DNA from: Dillenia suffruticosa
Lineage: Eukaryota; Streptophyta; Magnoliopsida; Dilleniales; Dilleniaceae
Assembly: GCA_033439265.1 (NCBI GenBank)
Contig: JAVTVX010000031.1
Coordinates: forward strand, 8,293,501-8,357,500
Direction of reading: 5' to 3'
DNA: 64,000 nt
The first letter of the stretch is position 1. The number at the start of each line of letters is the position of its first letter. Of this stretch, positions 25,451-37,799 are shown piece by piece. Made by a program: the position numbers and the translations under genes. Below the pieces are notes generated by a model. The model was not told where the DNA came from. It searched no databases and saw only the letters and a program-made list of their open reading frames with translations.

Positions 25451-26074
25451 AATATTACGTGTAAATAAGAAAATACCTCCATTTGGATTCAATAAAAATT
25501 ATTTCAAAACCTAATTTTTTTAATGATAAAATTCAACTTTTCCTTTAAAAAACAAAATTCCAGTTTTGATTCTTGGTTTCACTTTGGATGAGTCTTACTC
25601 TAAGGATTTATGACTTAGAAAAATTCTGCAAAAATAGGTTTAAACCTAGTCAATATATGGGGAATAAATATTGCCATTTTTATTTTTTATTTTATTGATA
25701 TTTTAAATTCTCATATTTTTTAGTACTTATGTTCCGGCGAGTTAGTCAAATATGGGATTTCAATATTCTAAATATCTCATTTTCTCGTCACCTTAGTTGC
25801 TTGAGTAGCACTATTAGTAATAAGTTATTTCTCGTTATTATGTGACTGTTTCTTTAATATTCTCAAGTGTCGACTAGTCATACTCACTTAGTCCATATGT
25901 ATTACTATCTCTTTTTTCCTAATGAGTCAACGGCTCCTTATATTTCAACTAATAATTTTCAAATTTTTTTCTTAATCAATCTAATCAAATTTATCTCCAA
26001 ATTCTTTTTTAATTAGCCTAATCATATCTTACTTATCATCAAAACCTATAAATTTACCAACAATATTCAGATAG
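25451..26074. other. AT-rich stretch, nothing identified
   Basis: No reading frame of note, RNA gene or element terminus could be supported. Confidence 0.4.
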
Positions 26075-26340
26075 ATGTGTGACAAAAATAAAAAAGATAA
26101 GATTAGAAATGAAAAGATACATACTAAGTTGGGAGTGAATTCAATTATGAATATAAATTATTTATAAAAATATAAGTGTCAAAAGTTTAGTTGAGAATAT
26201 AACTTTAGATAAAAATGAATTAAGTAGGAGAATCCAAAATAGTTGAATCATCTTTCTTATTATTTTAAGTTTCTATTGATATTTTTATTTTATTTTATTT
26301 TTTCCTCTTATATATTTATCTTTCAAACAATTGACTTCAA
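26075..26340 (+). mobile_element. RTE LINE 3' fragment
   Basis: The stretch GATAAGATTAGAAATGAAAA, followed by ACTAAGTTGGGAGTGAATTC, aligns with the 3' coding end of the LINE at 2440-2490 (ATAAGTTGGGAGTTAGTTC). The AT-rich TTTATTTTATTTTATTTT tail also matches the 2760-2800 tail. It is heavily diverged and short. Confidence 0.6.
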
Positions 26341-27626
26341 AATTTAAAATTCAAATTCAAATTCAAATTGTCACCGTTATAGTTATTGTATCATACAATT
26401 TAAGTCCCCTTGTTTGGCTATTAAAACTTGGCCTTGCCGGCTAATTTATTTTCTATCATAGCTATTCTAATGAGAGATACCACACAATGCAGCACAGAGC
26501 ACAAAACACATCTAATATTGGTCACATATTTTCAAGCTTTTCAAAATAATTCAACGTACACAATTTCACCATATAACTTACATCCCTTTTTTATGCCCAA
26601 CATTTCTCTACAACGAGAGGAAAATTTATAAATAAAACCAAGCATCATTAATTCCAAATCTAGGCCTACACAGCAGTATCGGGCTTGGTAACTGTACTTT
26701 CTATTGGGGCCATATGAGAGAGAGAGAGAAGAGAGCCACAAGACATGAGGCACCGGTATCTAACGCACATCGGAGAGACCTTATAAAGAGCAATTGTCTG
26801 CAAGTATACCACACATTGAGGGTTTGAAGCTGTGCCCAAAAAAAAAAAATTGAGGGTTTGAAGTCTAGCTTAAGAAAAGCATCTAGACGCTTGGAGAAAC
26901 TCCGTCAGTAATTATGCATAGGAGGAGTTTAGACATTTCCCTTACCAAAAATCACTAGTAGTTATTCTGCCATAAACGAAGCACCTGTTTAGAAAGAACA
27001 AGTCCATAAAATTATCCTTTTGCAGTCGAGGAATATATGATGAAATGATTGCTTAAATTTTACAACTCTCAAATGTTATGACCACCTAAAACTTAGCATA
27101 TCATTTTGGTTGGTTGATCCTTAAATGCTTTAAGCTTTCCTGTTGCAGATTTCAGGTCTTCATATGTTCAAAAAAATTTCACCAAAAATAAATATGTTCA
27201 AAATGATTTGCTATTTTTCATGGGTTCAGAGGGTCGAACTAGGTGGGAAACCATTTCCAAATTAAAAAAAGATTTTCTACAAATCAGGTGGATAGATTTC
27301 TAATCAAGAGTTTTTGCTCAAAACAGTCAATGAAACAAAGGTCCCGAGTTTGAGTCTTGTCCCCTAAGCCGTTGTTAAGAGAACAAAAAAAAAATGGTGG
27401 CCAGGGATTTCAACCAATAACAATGCAAGGGAAATCCTAGTCTGGCATTTGAAAGATTAAACATACAGGAAATTTATACAAGGAAAGCTGTTGTCTTGTG
27501 CCAGATAAATACAACCCACCCCCAGAATCCAATAGATCTGACGGTCTGCATTAACCAAAAAGGAAATCCAAGACCATACAATTTTCACTTCATTTAATTG
27601 AGATCGTGAAAAACCTGTTGTATGAG
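26341..27626. other. Intergenic and 3' flank of KXD1
   Basis: No protein-coding frame of substance. The part next to 27627 should include the 3' untranslated region of the minus-strand KXD1 gene. A GA microsatellite lies near 26717-26730. Confidence 0.4.
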
Positions 27627-30600
27627 TTACCGAGGCATTTCCAGGTCAGGTCTTCGATCAAGTGCTTTTGTTGGTCTATCAGGAAAAGCATCTGGATAGG
27701 TAGCCAGCATCCTCGCCTTTACGCTTCTGTAATGAAATTAACTGCTTCACTTTGAAATAATATCCCTAAAGACACATTTTTCTTTCTATGAAGTAGATTC
27801 TCAATGTTCTTTTAAATTCTTCATTCTTGTCTGACAATAGGCACAATGGTACATCCAAACTAGGAACAAGCATCGACATAAATTAACTTCAACATCAATT
27901 TAACAAGATCGTAGAACGGAGTCATGTACGGAATTAAACCTAAAAAAAAAAAAAATTTAGAACAACCTCAGGGCAAAAACAATTCAGGATCCAACCCCCT
28001 TTTGTCGCGAGTTGGACCCGCGACACCACGCGGTAGCACCCGGTTGACCGCAGGCCACGTGTCGCATCTTCAAGACGCGACAAGCCGCCTCCCCCTACCG
28101 CCCGCAGAGCTCCCGCAGCCCCTCCCTCCCTCCGCCGCCCGCGGCTCTCCTTTCTCCCTCCCTTCCCCACCCGCGGCTCTGCTTCTGTCCCCCTCCCTCC
28201 CCCCCACGGCTCTCTCCCTCCCTCCCTCCCCCTACGGCTCTCTCACTCCCCCGCCTGCGGCTTTGCTCCTCCCTCCCTCCCCCCCCCGCGGCTCTCTCTC
28301 TCTCTCCCCCTCCCAAGAGAGGAGTGTCGCGGGGGGGAGGGGAAGAGAGAGACAGGAGCGGGCTGGGGAGGGAGAGAGCCACTGGGGGAGGGAAGGAGAG
28401 AGAGAGCTGCGGGGGGAGGGAGGGAGGAGGGCCACGGGCGGCTAGGGAGAGAGAGAGAGCCGCGGGCGAGGGAGGGAGAGAGAGAGAGCTGCCTGGGGAG
28501 GGAGGGGGAGAGGAGCAAAGCAGCGGGCGAGGGAGGGAGGGAGAGAGAGAGAGAGAGAGATGCGGGTGGGGGAGGGAGGGAGAGAGGAGTGTCGCGGGCA
28601 GTGGAGGGAGGGGCCATGGGAGCGCCATAGGCGGCAGGGGGAGGAGGCTTGTCAGGTCTTCAAGACGCGACACGTGGCCTTGGGCCAACCAAGTGCTGCC
28701 ACATGGTGTCGCGGGTCCAACCCGTGACAAAACGGAGTTAGATCCTAAATTTTTTGTCCTGAGATTGTTTTAAATTTTTTTTTAGGTTTAATTACGTAAT
28801 GACTCCGTAGAAGGCAACCGTTACTTAAGATTCTAGACAAGGCATCACCATCATCAACTCTATCATGGATGCCATTGTAATATCCAAACAGTGGAGGCCA
28901 ACTTCAGGTAGTATGCCATTGCTGGTACCATAATGAAGTATACGATTGTGTAATGCCAACAGCAAAGAGCATCAAGTACTGAAAATACCTGAGATTTTGA
29001 AATATATAATCCAAGTCGGACTTCATAGATTTTAACAGATGTGTATGTTTTGCAAAATCACCAGAAACTTCAGCAAAACAATACTCAGAATAATAATTGA
29101 AATGTGATAGGACTGCATTGCTGTCCTGCAATCTCCCCAGTCTGCTCAAGACAAGGAAACATGCGGCTAAGTAACAAGAATAAGTGGTAACAAGAAAGTT
29201 AAAGAAGCAGTTTTTTTATTATTATTATGCTGAGTGTTCTATAAAAAAACCAAGACCACAAGTTTTTCGGTGATTTGCAATTCGCAGTAACTTGTAGAAT
29301 CAGACAGATAAACCAGTCAGTACAATAGGTTCTTGATGAAGGTTCTATTCTGATTCATGAGTCATGGCAACATCTCTGAATTAACAAAAACTAGAAGAAC
29401 AACCAAGAAAATAAAAGGGAAAGTAGCTTGCTAGGGAGATCACAAAAAGTTCTTTCCTCTCCCTATGAGACGACCCTTTTCCACTTGCTGGATTAACTGC
29501 ATCAAATCACATACCTTCCCAAACCCTCATCCTCTTTCAGGATAAGTGGATGAATCCCAACAACTGCACATGGCTAAATAAGCAAAATCCCACATCTTTT
29601 GACTTGTATGATGAAGAAAAAAGGTGGTTGAGATTCCTAATCCACAAAGGAGAACTTGTTTCTGTTTGCAAGGACATTGTCCGGATATTTTCCTGCATTA
29701 TCTCTCTAATCTCTTTCCAAGTAGAAGAAGCAACTTTGGAGAAAACAGTCTTTGCAACTATATACCTCAGAGCTGCTACTGTTCCCTCATAAACGTTTAT
29801 AACTAGGCAGCAATAGGATTTTACCGTCCCTCAAGGTTGTCCCAACTAGACCAACCTATCTTCCCTTCTCATGCACATATCCAGACTATCGAGATGATTA
29901 AAGATTGTGGAAAGAACCTGCAACCCCTAACTCCTAATTAGTGTGGCCAGAATAAATTCAAGATTCCAAAATCATTGCCTGGTAAACAGTCTCTAACAGG
30001 AGTTATGTCCAGTTGAAGAAAAACCTCTGCTCAATGGTAACATATAACAGAGTAAGTCCAGTTGAAGAAATTCTGTAAAAGCATTGACTTAAGTTTAACA
30101 TGGACATATATAGCAAACATTCTAAATGGCCCTGTGAATCCAGCATCATACACCCAAAAGACTGCTATCTTACAATTATCTACCATAAATTTCTATTGTC
30201 AACTCATAATCCCTTTCAACAAAATTGGTGACTCCATCTATATTGCAAGAAAAGAATCTTCTCTAGATATCTAGATATCCTCCAATCTTCTGGAGACCAA
30301 GCAGAAGATTAGGAACATTAGCATAAAGTACACAAGGTTTGACAAAACATTCCTAGTATGAAAGACCCTTCTCTCTTTAGCTAAATAAGCTCTTTTTTTG
30401 CTAGCAAGCTTTTCAATCAAACTCCTGTATGGAAGGGATCCAAAAGCCCAAAACACTATATTTAGTTTAGCATCTAAAGGCTGGATATATAGGTAATTTC
30501 CTAATTCTACATCATGACATAGTTGCCAACAAGCCTTGTCCACATTGTCACCCATGTGCATTAGCACAAAATTGGAATAAGTTAAAATCATAGGTAAGAA

Positions 30601-33600
30601 ACAACCCCAAACACATAGAGAGGATGCACAGCATCAGCAAGAAACACCAGTAAGGGAAGTCAAACTGCTTCCTCACTCCCTACCGATATATTGCATTTAG
30701 AACAATATAAACAGCATACCTCAATAGAACAACTTTGAGAGTGATAAAAGAAAAGAGCTATAGCTAAGAGATCAATATAAACACCCTAAGGGTGTTAAGG
30801 CTGCATGAATATATATATATTTGATGAATAATAAGGGCTGTGCAAGAGAGTGATTAAAAAACAAAACCTGGTTACCACACTTTTGTAGTAATGTCAGTTG
30901 CCTATTAAGACTAGATTCACCACTAAAGAGCACCCAAGGAGATGAAGAAAGAAGAACGCAAGCATGATCTTTCAATTCTAAGGTTGGGTACAATAGAGAA
31001 GGGCATAGTGTAGAATCTTTCAACAATAGGTAACGATCTTAGAGGAAGAATTCAAATTATTTTTTATCAAGCTAATAATACATGAAGATCAACATACAAC
31101 TTGGCTGCTATGCAGAAATGTCCAAAATGTGTTGAACAGTCACATACAGGACTCACCTCTGACATCTAAATAATAGAAACTCAGATCTGGATAGGATACA
31201 ACTTGAATATGAAATTTTTTTATTACTTTCTTTCATTTTAATCCTTTCAAATAATATAATCTCCCCCCCTCCCCCGAGCCCCCTCTCCCCTAATAAAAAG
31301 GGGGAAATACAATTTGACCTACTGGCTCCTCAAATTTGCATTTCTAGATCATTCTTACATGCGAGGTTTATAAGATGAATTGTGCATACAATCAATTAAA
31401 GTATTAGAGATGAGGATGAAATCAGAATAGGGTGAAAACATTTAAACTAAGAAGTCTCATGCTTCACATGTGACCCCAATATTTAAGAGTTTACTACAAC
31501 GAAAATTCGGAAAAACCTGGAATTTAACAGACGAAATTAGATTTTTGGACTAAGGAAGGATTGAGCCAATCTAATGTTATGATCAATGACAATGAAACTT
31601 TTTTATGCAAGACCAGAAACTTTAATGATTTGGAAAATTCTTATTTTCTGCGATTATTTTCTATATTGAAAATGAATGAAATTGTGGCGCACCATTAGAT
31701 TTATTGAATCTAATTCTAGTGCCATTAATACATTAGCTGAATGCTGTCTTGGAGAAGCTATTAGCTTTGGATGCAGCTGATGTATTAATGCTTTGCTTAA
31801 AGTATGCAGTTATACATAGCAGTCAGACCCCGATAATAGTTTATGTATTTGAAAATTCAAGAAGTAAACTAATATCTCTCCTTATATCCTATGATGGCTC
31901 TCTCTGCAATTTCTATTTAGCTCTCCGTTCCCCCTGTCTGGTTCCCAATAATTTTTTCATTAATTGCTTGAAAGAACTTGTTGTGTCGATTATAATATCG
32001 TATAAAGAAAACAATCCTATAAAAGAGCATGCGATATGAAATAGAGTACAATGGTGTAATAGGATCCATATAGTCAACCCCACTTTGTGGGATAAAAGCT
32101 TGATTATTTTTGCTGTTGTTGTTGCTTGAAAAAAGTTGTTATGATTCTGAACAAGAATCAACTACTAAATTTTGAAAACGGGGTTGTTGAAATTAAAGAA
32201 AAAGAAATATTTATTTCATTTCATCTGCCAAATTGTAGTTGTAATCACCGCTACCAAAGATGAGGAAGAAAGAAGAACAAAACCAAGAAAATTACTTTTA
32301 ACTTGATAGAAAACATAATCTGAACAAACGATGGGCCAAACAAAAGATTAGAGACCTAAGACTATAACTTCTAAAACATACATAATTCCAACAACTAGTT
32401 CCAAAATTTGTAGGCTACAATGATTATATTTCATTGCATAATAGACGGAAATTCATCTCTCATTTATATGACTCGTTTCTTCCTCTAGCGTCTTTCAAAG
32501 TAGGTGATGGTTCTCATGTCCTTTTTGGAAAAATCCGTGAATTGAGGATTTGTCCTTGTCCACCTCTTTCACACATTTCTACAAGTTATCTAGACTTTCA
32601 TTATGCTTCCATCAAAGATTTTTATAATTGGGAGTCATTTACTCTTTTGGAACTATCACTTTTTAGGAAATTTTAATGATGGAGAAGCAATAGTCTTTTA
32701 TTTTTATTTTTTTCCAAATCTTCCTTTTACAGGAAATAAATCTTAGCAGCGTTCTAGACACTAGAATTTGAGATCTTGATATTTTGCATGTTTTTTTCTA
32801 GCAAATCTTTGTTTCATCAGCTTATTGGTCTTCCACAACACCGTCGTTCCCTATAAATAATTATATTTCGAATGCCAAGATTCCTACTAAGGTTAAAACT
32901 TTTATTTGGTTCATGGTATTTAATAAGATTAATACAACGATCTACTCCAAAAGTGGAGACCTATAAAGCTTTGTCAACAAATATATGTGTCATGTGCCAC
33001 AAATGTTCTGAAAATAAAGGCCACTTATTTCTACATTGTTCTGTTGCACGAGAGACGCGCAATCACTAATTTAACGTGTGTGGAACTGATTAGATTTGTC
33101 CTAGAAGCCTTCTTAATGTGTTTCTCACGAAGTCTAGGGGCTTGGGCTTTGGAGGGAAGAAGAATGCCCGCTGGCTTTTAAACTGTGCATTTCTAGCTAT
33201 TCCCAGGAGTATTTGGCAAGAACAAAACACAAGGATCTTCAATAATTAGAATACCGATCCCTCTCTTCTTTGGCATAAGATTGTGTTTTACACCTTTTTG
33301 TTTGCTCACACCTCTGTTATTTATAAAGTATAGTTTAGAAAAGTTGAATAGGTATTGCCCAGCAGTGCTTCATTAGCTTTTTCAGATTCCTTTCTGCATT
33401 TCATTTTTTTCCACTCGTAAGGATTTCTTATCCTTGGAGGCCTTGTACATTCGATTAATCTATAATTCAAATCTATTTTTCTATAAAAAAAAAAAAGGAA
33501 AATAAAATAAAATTTGCACAACATGGGGAAGCTACCACCAAGATTCTATTCTTTTTGTTTTTATTCTTTTTTTCCTCCCTAAAAGATGTTAAATCCCAAT

Positions 33601-36600
33601 GTTGTGTTAAAAGGAAGTAATTTTTTCCCACTCCCCTCTTAGAGACATACAATTTCGTCATGCATGAAAAAGGACAACTATGACCATGTCTTATGATATT
33701 ATGCCAGCTTTCAGAAATAGAACTTACTCTGCTTTATCTAAAATATTCTTGCCTATCACAAGCTCTAAGCAACTTTAATTCAGTTCTGTTCAAACCAACC
33801 TCAATCATTACCACCCAATGGTTCTAATAATCATGATTTAACTTTGACATGAAATTGAAATTTTGACCAGAACAATGGCCTGAGTGATTGTGATTTGCTA
33901 TCTTCCATGTCCTAGGGTTTCTTCCATTTCATTTCGGTCTTTGAGCATCCGGCCTCTGTAACCAGGCATCTGACCACCACAAAGACTAAAACTCGTATGC
34001 TATTATGCTAGTTTTCAGAAACAGAACTTACTCTGCTTCATCTAAAATATTCTTGCCTATCAAAACCTCTAAGCAACTATAATTCAGTTTTCTTCAAATC
34101 ACAATCTCTACCACCCAATGGTTCTAATAATTATGATTTAACTTCGACTTGACCAGACTAATGGGCTGAGTGATTGTGATTTGCTATCTTCCATATCCAA
34201 AGAGTTTCTTCCATTTCATTTCGGTTTTTGAGCATCTGGACTCTGTAAGCAAGCATCAATTGGTGACCAGTGGAGCAAGACGCCACAGGTCCACAGGATC
34301 CCCAGTTGCAAAGCCGGATTCTAGGGCCAGGGGATAGGGCAAGAACAAACATCAGCCACTGGATGATTTGTTAAACATCAAGCATCTAGGTTGGAAGTAA
34401 TCTAAAAAAAACCATGTCCAATAGATCGGAATCAACTATTGAGATTCTTAGTACTCATGGTCCAGGAAAACATGCCACAACATATCCCAAAGCTGTTCAA
34501 GGTGCAGAGCCATAAACAATTTGCAAGATAACATTCAATATTCTTTGACGTTTCCATCTCAGACTTAGTAGTTATTTTCAATCTAAAGGCATCAGATACA
34601 TCCAATTCAATGGGTCAGGCATTTGATAAACTGGACCTAAAACCAGAAATCAAGAACACTCACAATCCTAGCTATTTAAGATAGGACATATTATATAATG
34701 ATATTTTCTCCATCTATTGTGATACTGGGAAGAGACTAGCTGCAGACTTTTCATTCCTTGCGGCTCATCTTTAATCAAGTTGTCTAAGAAGTTTAATATG
34801 ACCCTAACTTGGTTCTAACATATCATGATACTAGTTTGTCCCCATAGCCAGGTTGCGTTGTTGTTGCCACCAACCTACATTACACTTTTCTAAAACATCT
34901 GGAAGGTATTATCATTCATCGCCTTAAAATTCTTGACGACTACTAGTTTGTCCCCATAGCCAGATTGCATTATTGTTGGCACCAACCTACATTACACTTT
35001 TCTAAAACATTTGGAAGGTATTATCATTCATCGCCTTGAAATTCTTGATGACTACTAGATATTGAAACCAGGCAACTATTATAAAGGCCGTATTGTGTGT
35101 TTGGTCCTCAAAGTAACAATAAATTCAAACCAACTTAAACTGGAGGAATCTTTGTGTTTTAGTTGAAAACAACTTCCCTTCACATCTAGGGACCTGTAAG
35201 TGATCTTTCCTAAGTTGTCTACAAACCAGTGCCAGGTCAACCCTAATGGTGAACAACCATTTTATCAGTTTTTGAAGCAACAAGTGAACTTGAAAATGGA
35301 ACCAAGCCACACACACATGCTTAAATCAATAATTTCTTGCATTTGCTAAATATGGGATTGTGTTTAACTTCACAATTGCCCTAAGCTGGCTATGTAGCTT
35401 CCCTGGATCAAGCAAGAAACATATTCCAAATCTTTTTTTAATAAATATTCTTTTACTTTTAGTAAATCATCTTTTAAGGAATTTGACCCAGCAAACTTTT
35501 TTATTGCCTTTTTTTCCCATAATTTGCCCAAATTTATATTGATTTTCCTTTAGCCCATTTAGTGAGATTTATATGAGCAATTTAAGATCATGTTTGGGTG
35601 CATGTTTAATATTTTGAGCTTAAGAGGCATTGCTAACAATATAGCCTAATATCAAGGATCTGCAATCCGGTTGAGGAAATGAACTTCAAATGGGGGGTTG
35701 CATTGTATTGACTGACATGTTTAAATGAGCATATTGCCTCCCCAGTCATCAAAAGCAGCATCGAAATCTTGCAGTACGAAAGAAAATCTTGACTAGACTT
35801 TGAGTCATCTAAGAAAGCATGCCCTTTGGATCTTTTTTATTTGTTAGATTTCCTTGATTAAGAACCTTTGACATATAAGTAAAACATCCCCCAAAAAATA
35901 AAAGAAACTAATGATGGTCCTGTGTTTAAAAGTTTGCCATTGTAACCATGTCCTTCATAATTTGAGACTTTTGTCACTAAATACATTATTTCAACTAAAT
36001 TGATTTCCCACCCATTTTCATAATCATAAGCTAGATCCTTCTCTTCAAACAGCCAATGAAATCTTTGATATGACAACGTTATAACAACATTATCTCATTA
36101 CTATAGCTTGCAAGAAGCCACATCATATGTTTGACTTATATGACAATATGCTATTTCCACCATATTCAGACTAAAGATGTTGGATGCCAGGGGTATCAAT
36201 AGTGCACAATGGGCAACAACATTATATAAACTATTGAAAAAGAAAAGAAAACAATAATGCACCCAAAAAATTGTGGTTGTGACGCCAGAATTGCAAATTG
36301 TTGAGTTATATTATTAACCAACAAGTGTCAAATTGATAATATAATATCTTGCACGACGACATAATTCGTATTGGTAACAACGAATAGAGCAACCTAAATT
36401 TAGAACAGAAAATGCATTAAAGCCTTCAATCAACAAAAGTTCCTAATATCAAAATTTGACCTTAAATATCTAACAAATTAAGAAACAACAACTAATAGCT
36501 GGAAAGAAAAGTGAACATAATCAGCAGACTTTTAGATTCTATGTAAGGTCAAAGTAGCGTGAGTTTCATTCGGGATGAATGCAGAATTTCAGCTTAAAAC

Positions 36601-36754
36601 AATGAAATGAAGTCTACGCAGAGAAAGAGAGAGAGTACATGAGGCGTTGCAGTTGCTTGAGGGAATCGAGATCGTCAGCATTGACAAGAGTATTGAACTC
36701 CTGAGATACCTCCTCTGATGCTGCTCTCACTGATTCTTCCTCCGATTTCCCCAT
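27627..36754 (-). CDS. KXD1: KXD1, KxDL-motif protein (BORC/BLOC-1-related subunit)
   Basis: Three exons are supported: 36639-36754, 28989-29141 and 27627-27726. All have GT donors and AG acceptors, and the phases match (116 + 153 + 100 bases), giving 122 residues. The start is the first ATG after an in-frame TAG 15 bases upstream. The protein opens MGKSEEESVRAASEEVSQEF and has a helical stretch LDSLKQLQRLILGRLQDSNA. It contains the diagnostic KxDL block LLKSMKSDLDYIFQNLRSVK and ends DLEMPR. In animals KXD1 belongs to the BORC and BLOC-1-related complexes, which position lysosomes and related organelles. Plant homologues of about this length exist but their role is poorly known. Intron 1 is about 7.5 kb and full of TE fragments. 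Intron 2 carries an 891-bp foldback element. The coding sequence is intact. Confidence 0.93.
27917..28807. mobile_element. GC-rich foldback element with 5-bp target duplication
   Basis: The element starts CGGAGTCATGTACGG and ends CGTAATGACTCCG, with TAGAA on both sides (27912-27916 and 28808-28812). The two arms are inverted repeats over nearly their whole length. The first 190 or so bases pair well, through a poly-A/T stretch, the motif GTTGGACCCGCGACACCA, GGCCACGTGTCGC and CTTCAAGACGCGAC. The inner parts are CT-rich on the left and GA-rich on the right and also pair, with the turn near 28318. There is no coding capacity that I trust; apparent frames are Pro/Ser/Leu low-complexity. The superfamily is unclear, since 5-bp duplications with long inverted repeats do not match the common 2-, 3-, 8- or 9-bp classes. 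Confidence 0.8.
30265..30600 (-). pseudogene. L1-type LINE RT C-terminal fragment
   Basis: The minus-strand frame contains LIEKLASKKRAYLAKERRV followed by RNVLSNLVYFMLMFLIF. This fits the plant L1 reverse-transcriptase C-terminal pattern, EK-LASWKR-YLSKGGR followed by SVLSNLPxYFMSLF. Decayed related sequence may continue toward 29450. It lies in KXD1 intron 1, in the same orientation as the gene. Confidence 0.5.
31985..32130 (+). mobile_element. RTE LINE 3' tail fragment
   Basis: GGATCCATATAGTCAACCCC, followed by a TTTGTGGGATAAAAGCTTG block and TTGTTGTTG repeats, is the usual 3' end of plant RTE LINEs. Only the tail is visible. Confidence 0.55.
32430..33500 (+). mobile_element. L1-type LINE 3' fragment (zf-RVT) with poly-A
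   Basis: Frames contain SFKVGDGSHVLF, then KIPTKVKTFIWFMVFNKINT and the zinc-binding C-MCHKCSENKGHLFLHC block of the L1 RT-associated zinc finger, followed by ARWLLNCAFLAIPRSIWQEQ. The frame changes at least twice and has stops. The fragment ends in a poly-A run near 33484-33496, consistent with retrotransposition and 5' truncation. It is opposite in strand to KXD1, whose intron it occupies. Confidence 0.75.
33688..34255. repeat. Tandem duplication, period 304 bp
   Basis: Copies begin near 33688 and 33992. They share TTCAGAAA-AGAACTTACTCTGCTT, AAATATTCTTGCCTATCA, ACCACCCAATGGTTCTAATA and GAGTGATTGTGATTTGCTAT in the same order. Divergence is modest, with small gaps. The duplication lies in KXD1 intron 1. 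Confidence 0.85.
34831..35056. repeat. Tandem duplication, period 112 bp
   Basis: Two adjacent copies start CTAGTTTGTCCCCATAGCCA at 34831 and 34943 and differ at only a few positions, so this is a recent duplication. It lies in KXD1 intron 1. Confidence 0.9.
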
Positions 36755-36774
36755 GTTCGATGGCTTCTATCCGG

Positions 36775-36870
36775 GGAGAGAGAGAGAGAGAGAGAGAGAT
36801 AGACGGAGAGCGAGAGAGACGTTCGTTGAGATTGTAGTATAAATATTAGGCCCATTCGGCCCAAAAATTG
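36775..36870 (-). promoter_or_regulatory. KXD1 promoter: site II motifs, TATA-like box, CT leader
   Basis: On the minus strand, two TGGGC-type site II motifs (TTGGGCC and AATGGGCC) lie at 36848-36868. An AATATTTATA TATA-like sequence follows at about 36837-36846, then a CT-rich leader at 36778-36800 just before the start codon. Site II motifs bind TCP factors and are common at plant housekeeping genes. The placement is suggestive; transcription start data would settle it. Confidence 0.5.
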
Positions 36871-37799
36871 TTTTATAAACCTTTCGATTGGGGCCCCCAG
36901 TGAGCCCCTCAGAAGGCTTGAACCATCGACCTGGCCCCAAATGAGTTACGATATTTGCAGAACTAACAAAATAAAACAAAACTCTTTTGACCGAGTAATC
37001 GGACACTCTGCGCCATTAACCAAAGGTTTTGAATTTGACTCTTGAAAAATAACGAAAAAGAACTTAGGAGAGTCAACTCCTAAAATAGACTACGCAGTAT
37101 TTTAATTGGATTAGTCAAGTAAAACCTAAATACCAATGGTTAAAAACAATAAAAAAAACTAACAAAATAAAATGAAATTGGAACGTCCGGAGTAGCGGGC
37201 ATAATGAATAAAAATATTAAATTATTTAATTAAATTTCATATTCAAAATTTGAGAATAAAAAAGAAAATTCAAAAGCTCTCTCTCAAATTGGATCCGACA
37301 ACTACCAAAGTAAATTACTCGAAATATTATTTTGAAAATCCATAAGCTATATTAAAAAAAAAAAAAAGAATGAAATCCAAGAAATCTGTAATATTGATAT
37401 TAGAAATTTACTTTCACCGACAACATAAGGGCTCATCACATGATAACACGCCAAAACATTAATACCCTCCGTTGAATTGGAATTGAATTGGGATGTCAAT
37501 TGAGCAAAAAGCAACAAAGCCTTTAGCTTCAGAGTATTCAATTCGGTATTGAATCAAACTATTTACATGCTCCATAAGGGCTCATCACAAAATCCCAAAA
37601 ACAAAAAGGCCCCGTTCATTCAATTCTCATACATTCACCCGATTCTCAGAATTTCATGCAAATATTTTTGAGCTTTGACCACCAAAAAGACAAAACCCTA
37701 GTGTTCATAGCCCTGTTTTGCAAGCTGAAAAATCACTTCCCTAACTTAACCATTCGGTATCTTACACATCTCTCTCCCTTCCAAATTTCACTGTAAAAG

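Noticed and set aside
27320..27370. GGTCCCGAGTTTGAGTCTTG resembling a tRNA B box
   Set aside because: Isolated motif with no surrounding tRNA structure or element ends.
27924..28773. Long overlapping open frames (up to 211 codons) on both strands across the foldback element
   Set aside because: They are low-complexity Pro/Ser/Leu or Gly/Arg/Glu translations of CT/GA tracts in several frames at once; this is composition, not coding.
13444..28812. The same TAGAA duplication flanks both the solo LTR and the foldback element
   Set aside because: Five-base AT-rich words recur by chance and the two elements share no termini; I treat it as coincidence.
36880..37060. tRNA-like B-box matches (GGTTCAAGCC on the minus strand) suggesting a tRNA or SINE
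   Set aside because: No cloverleaf can be drawn and no A box at the right spacing or 3' tail is evident.
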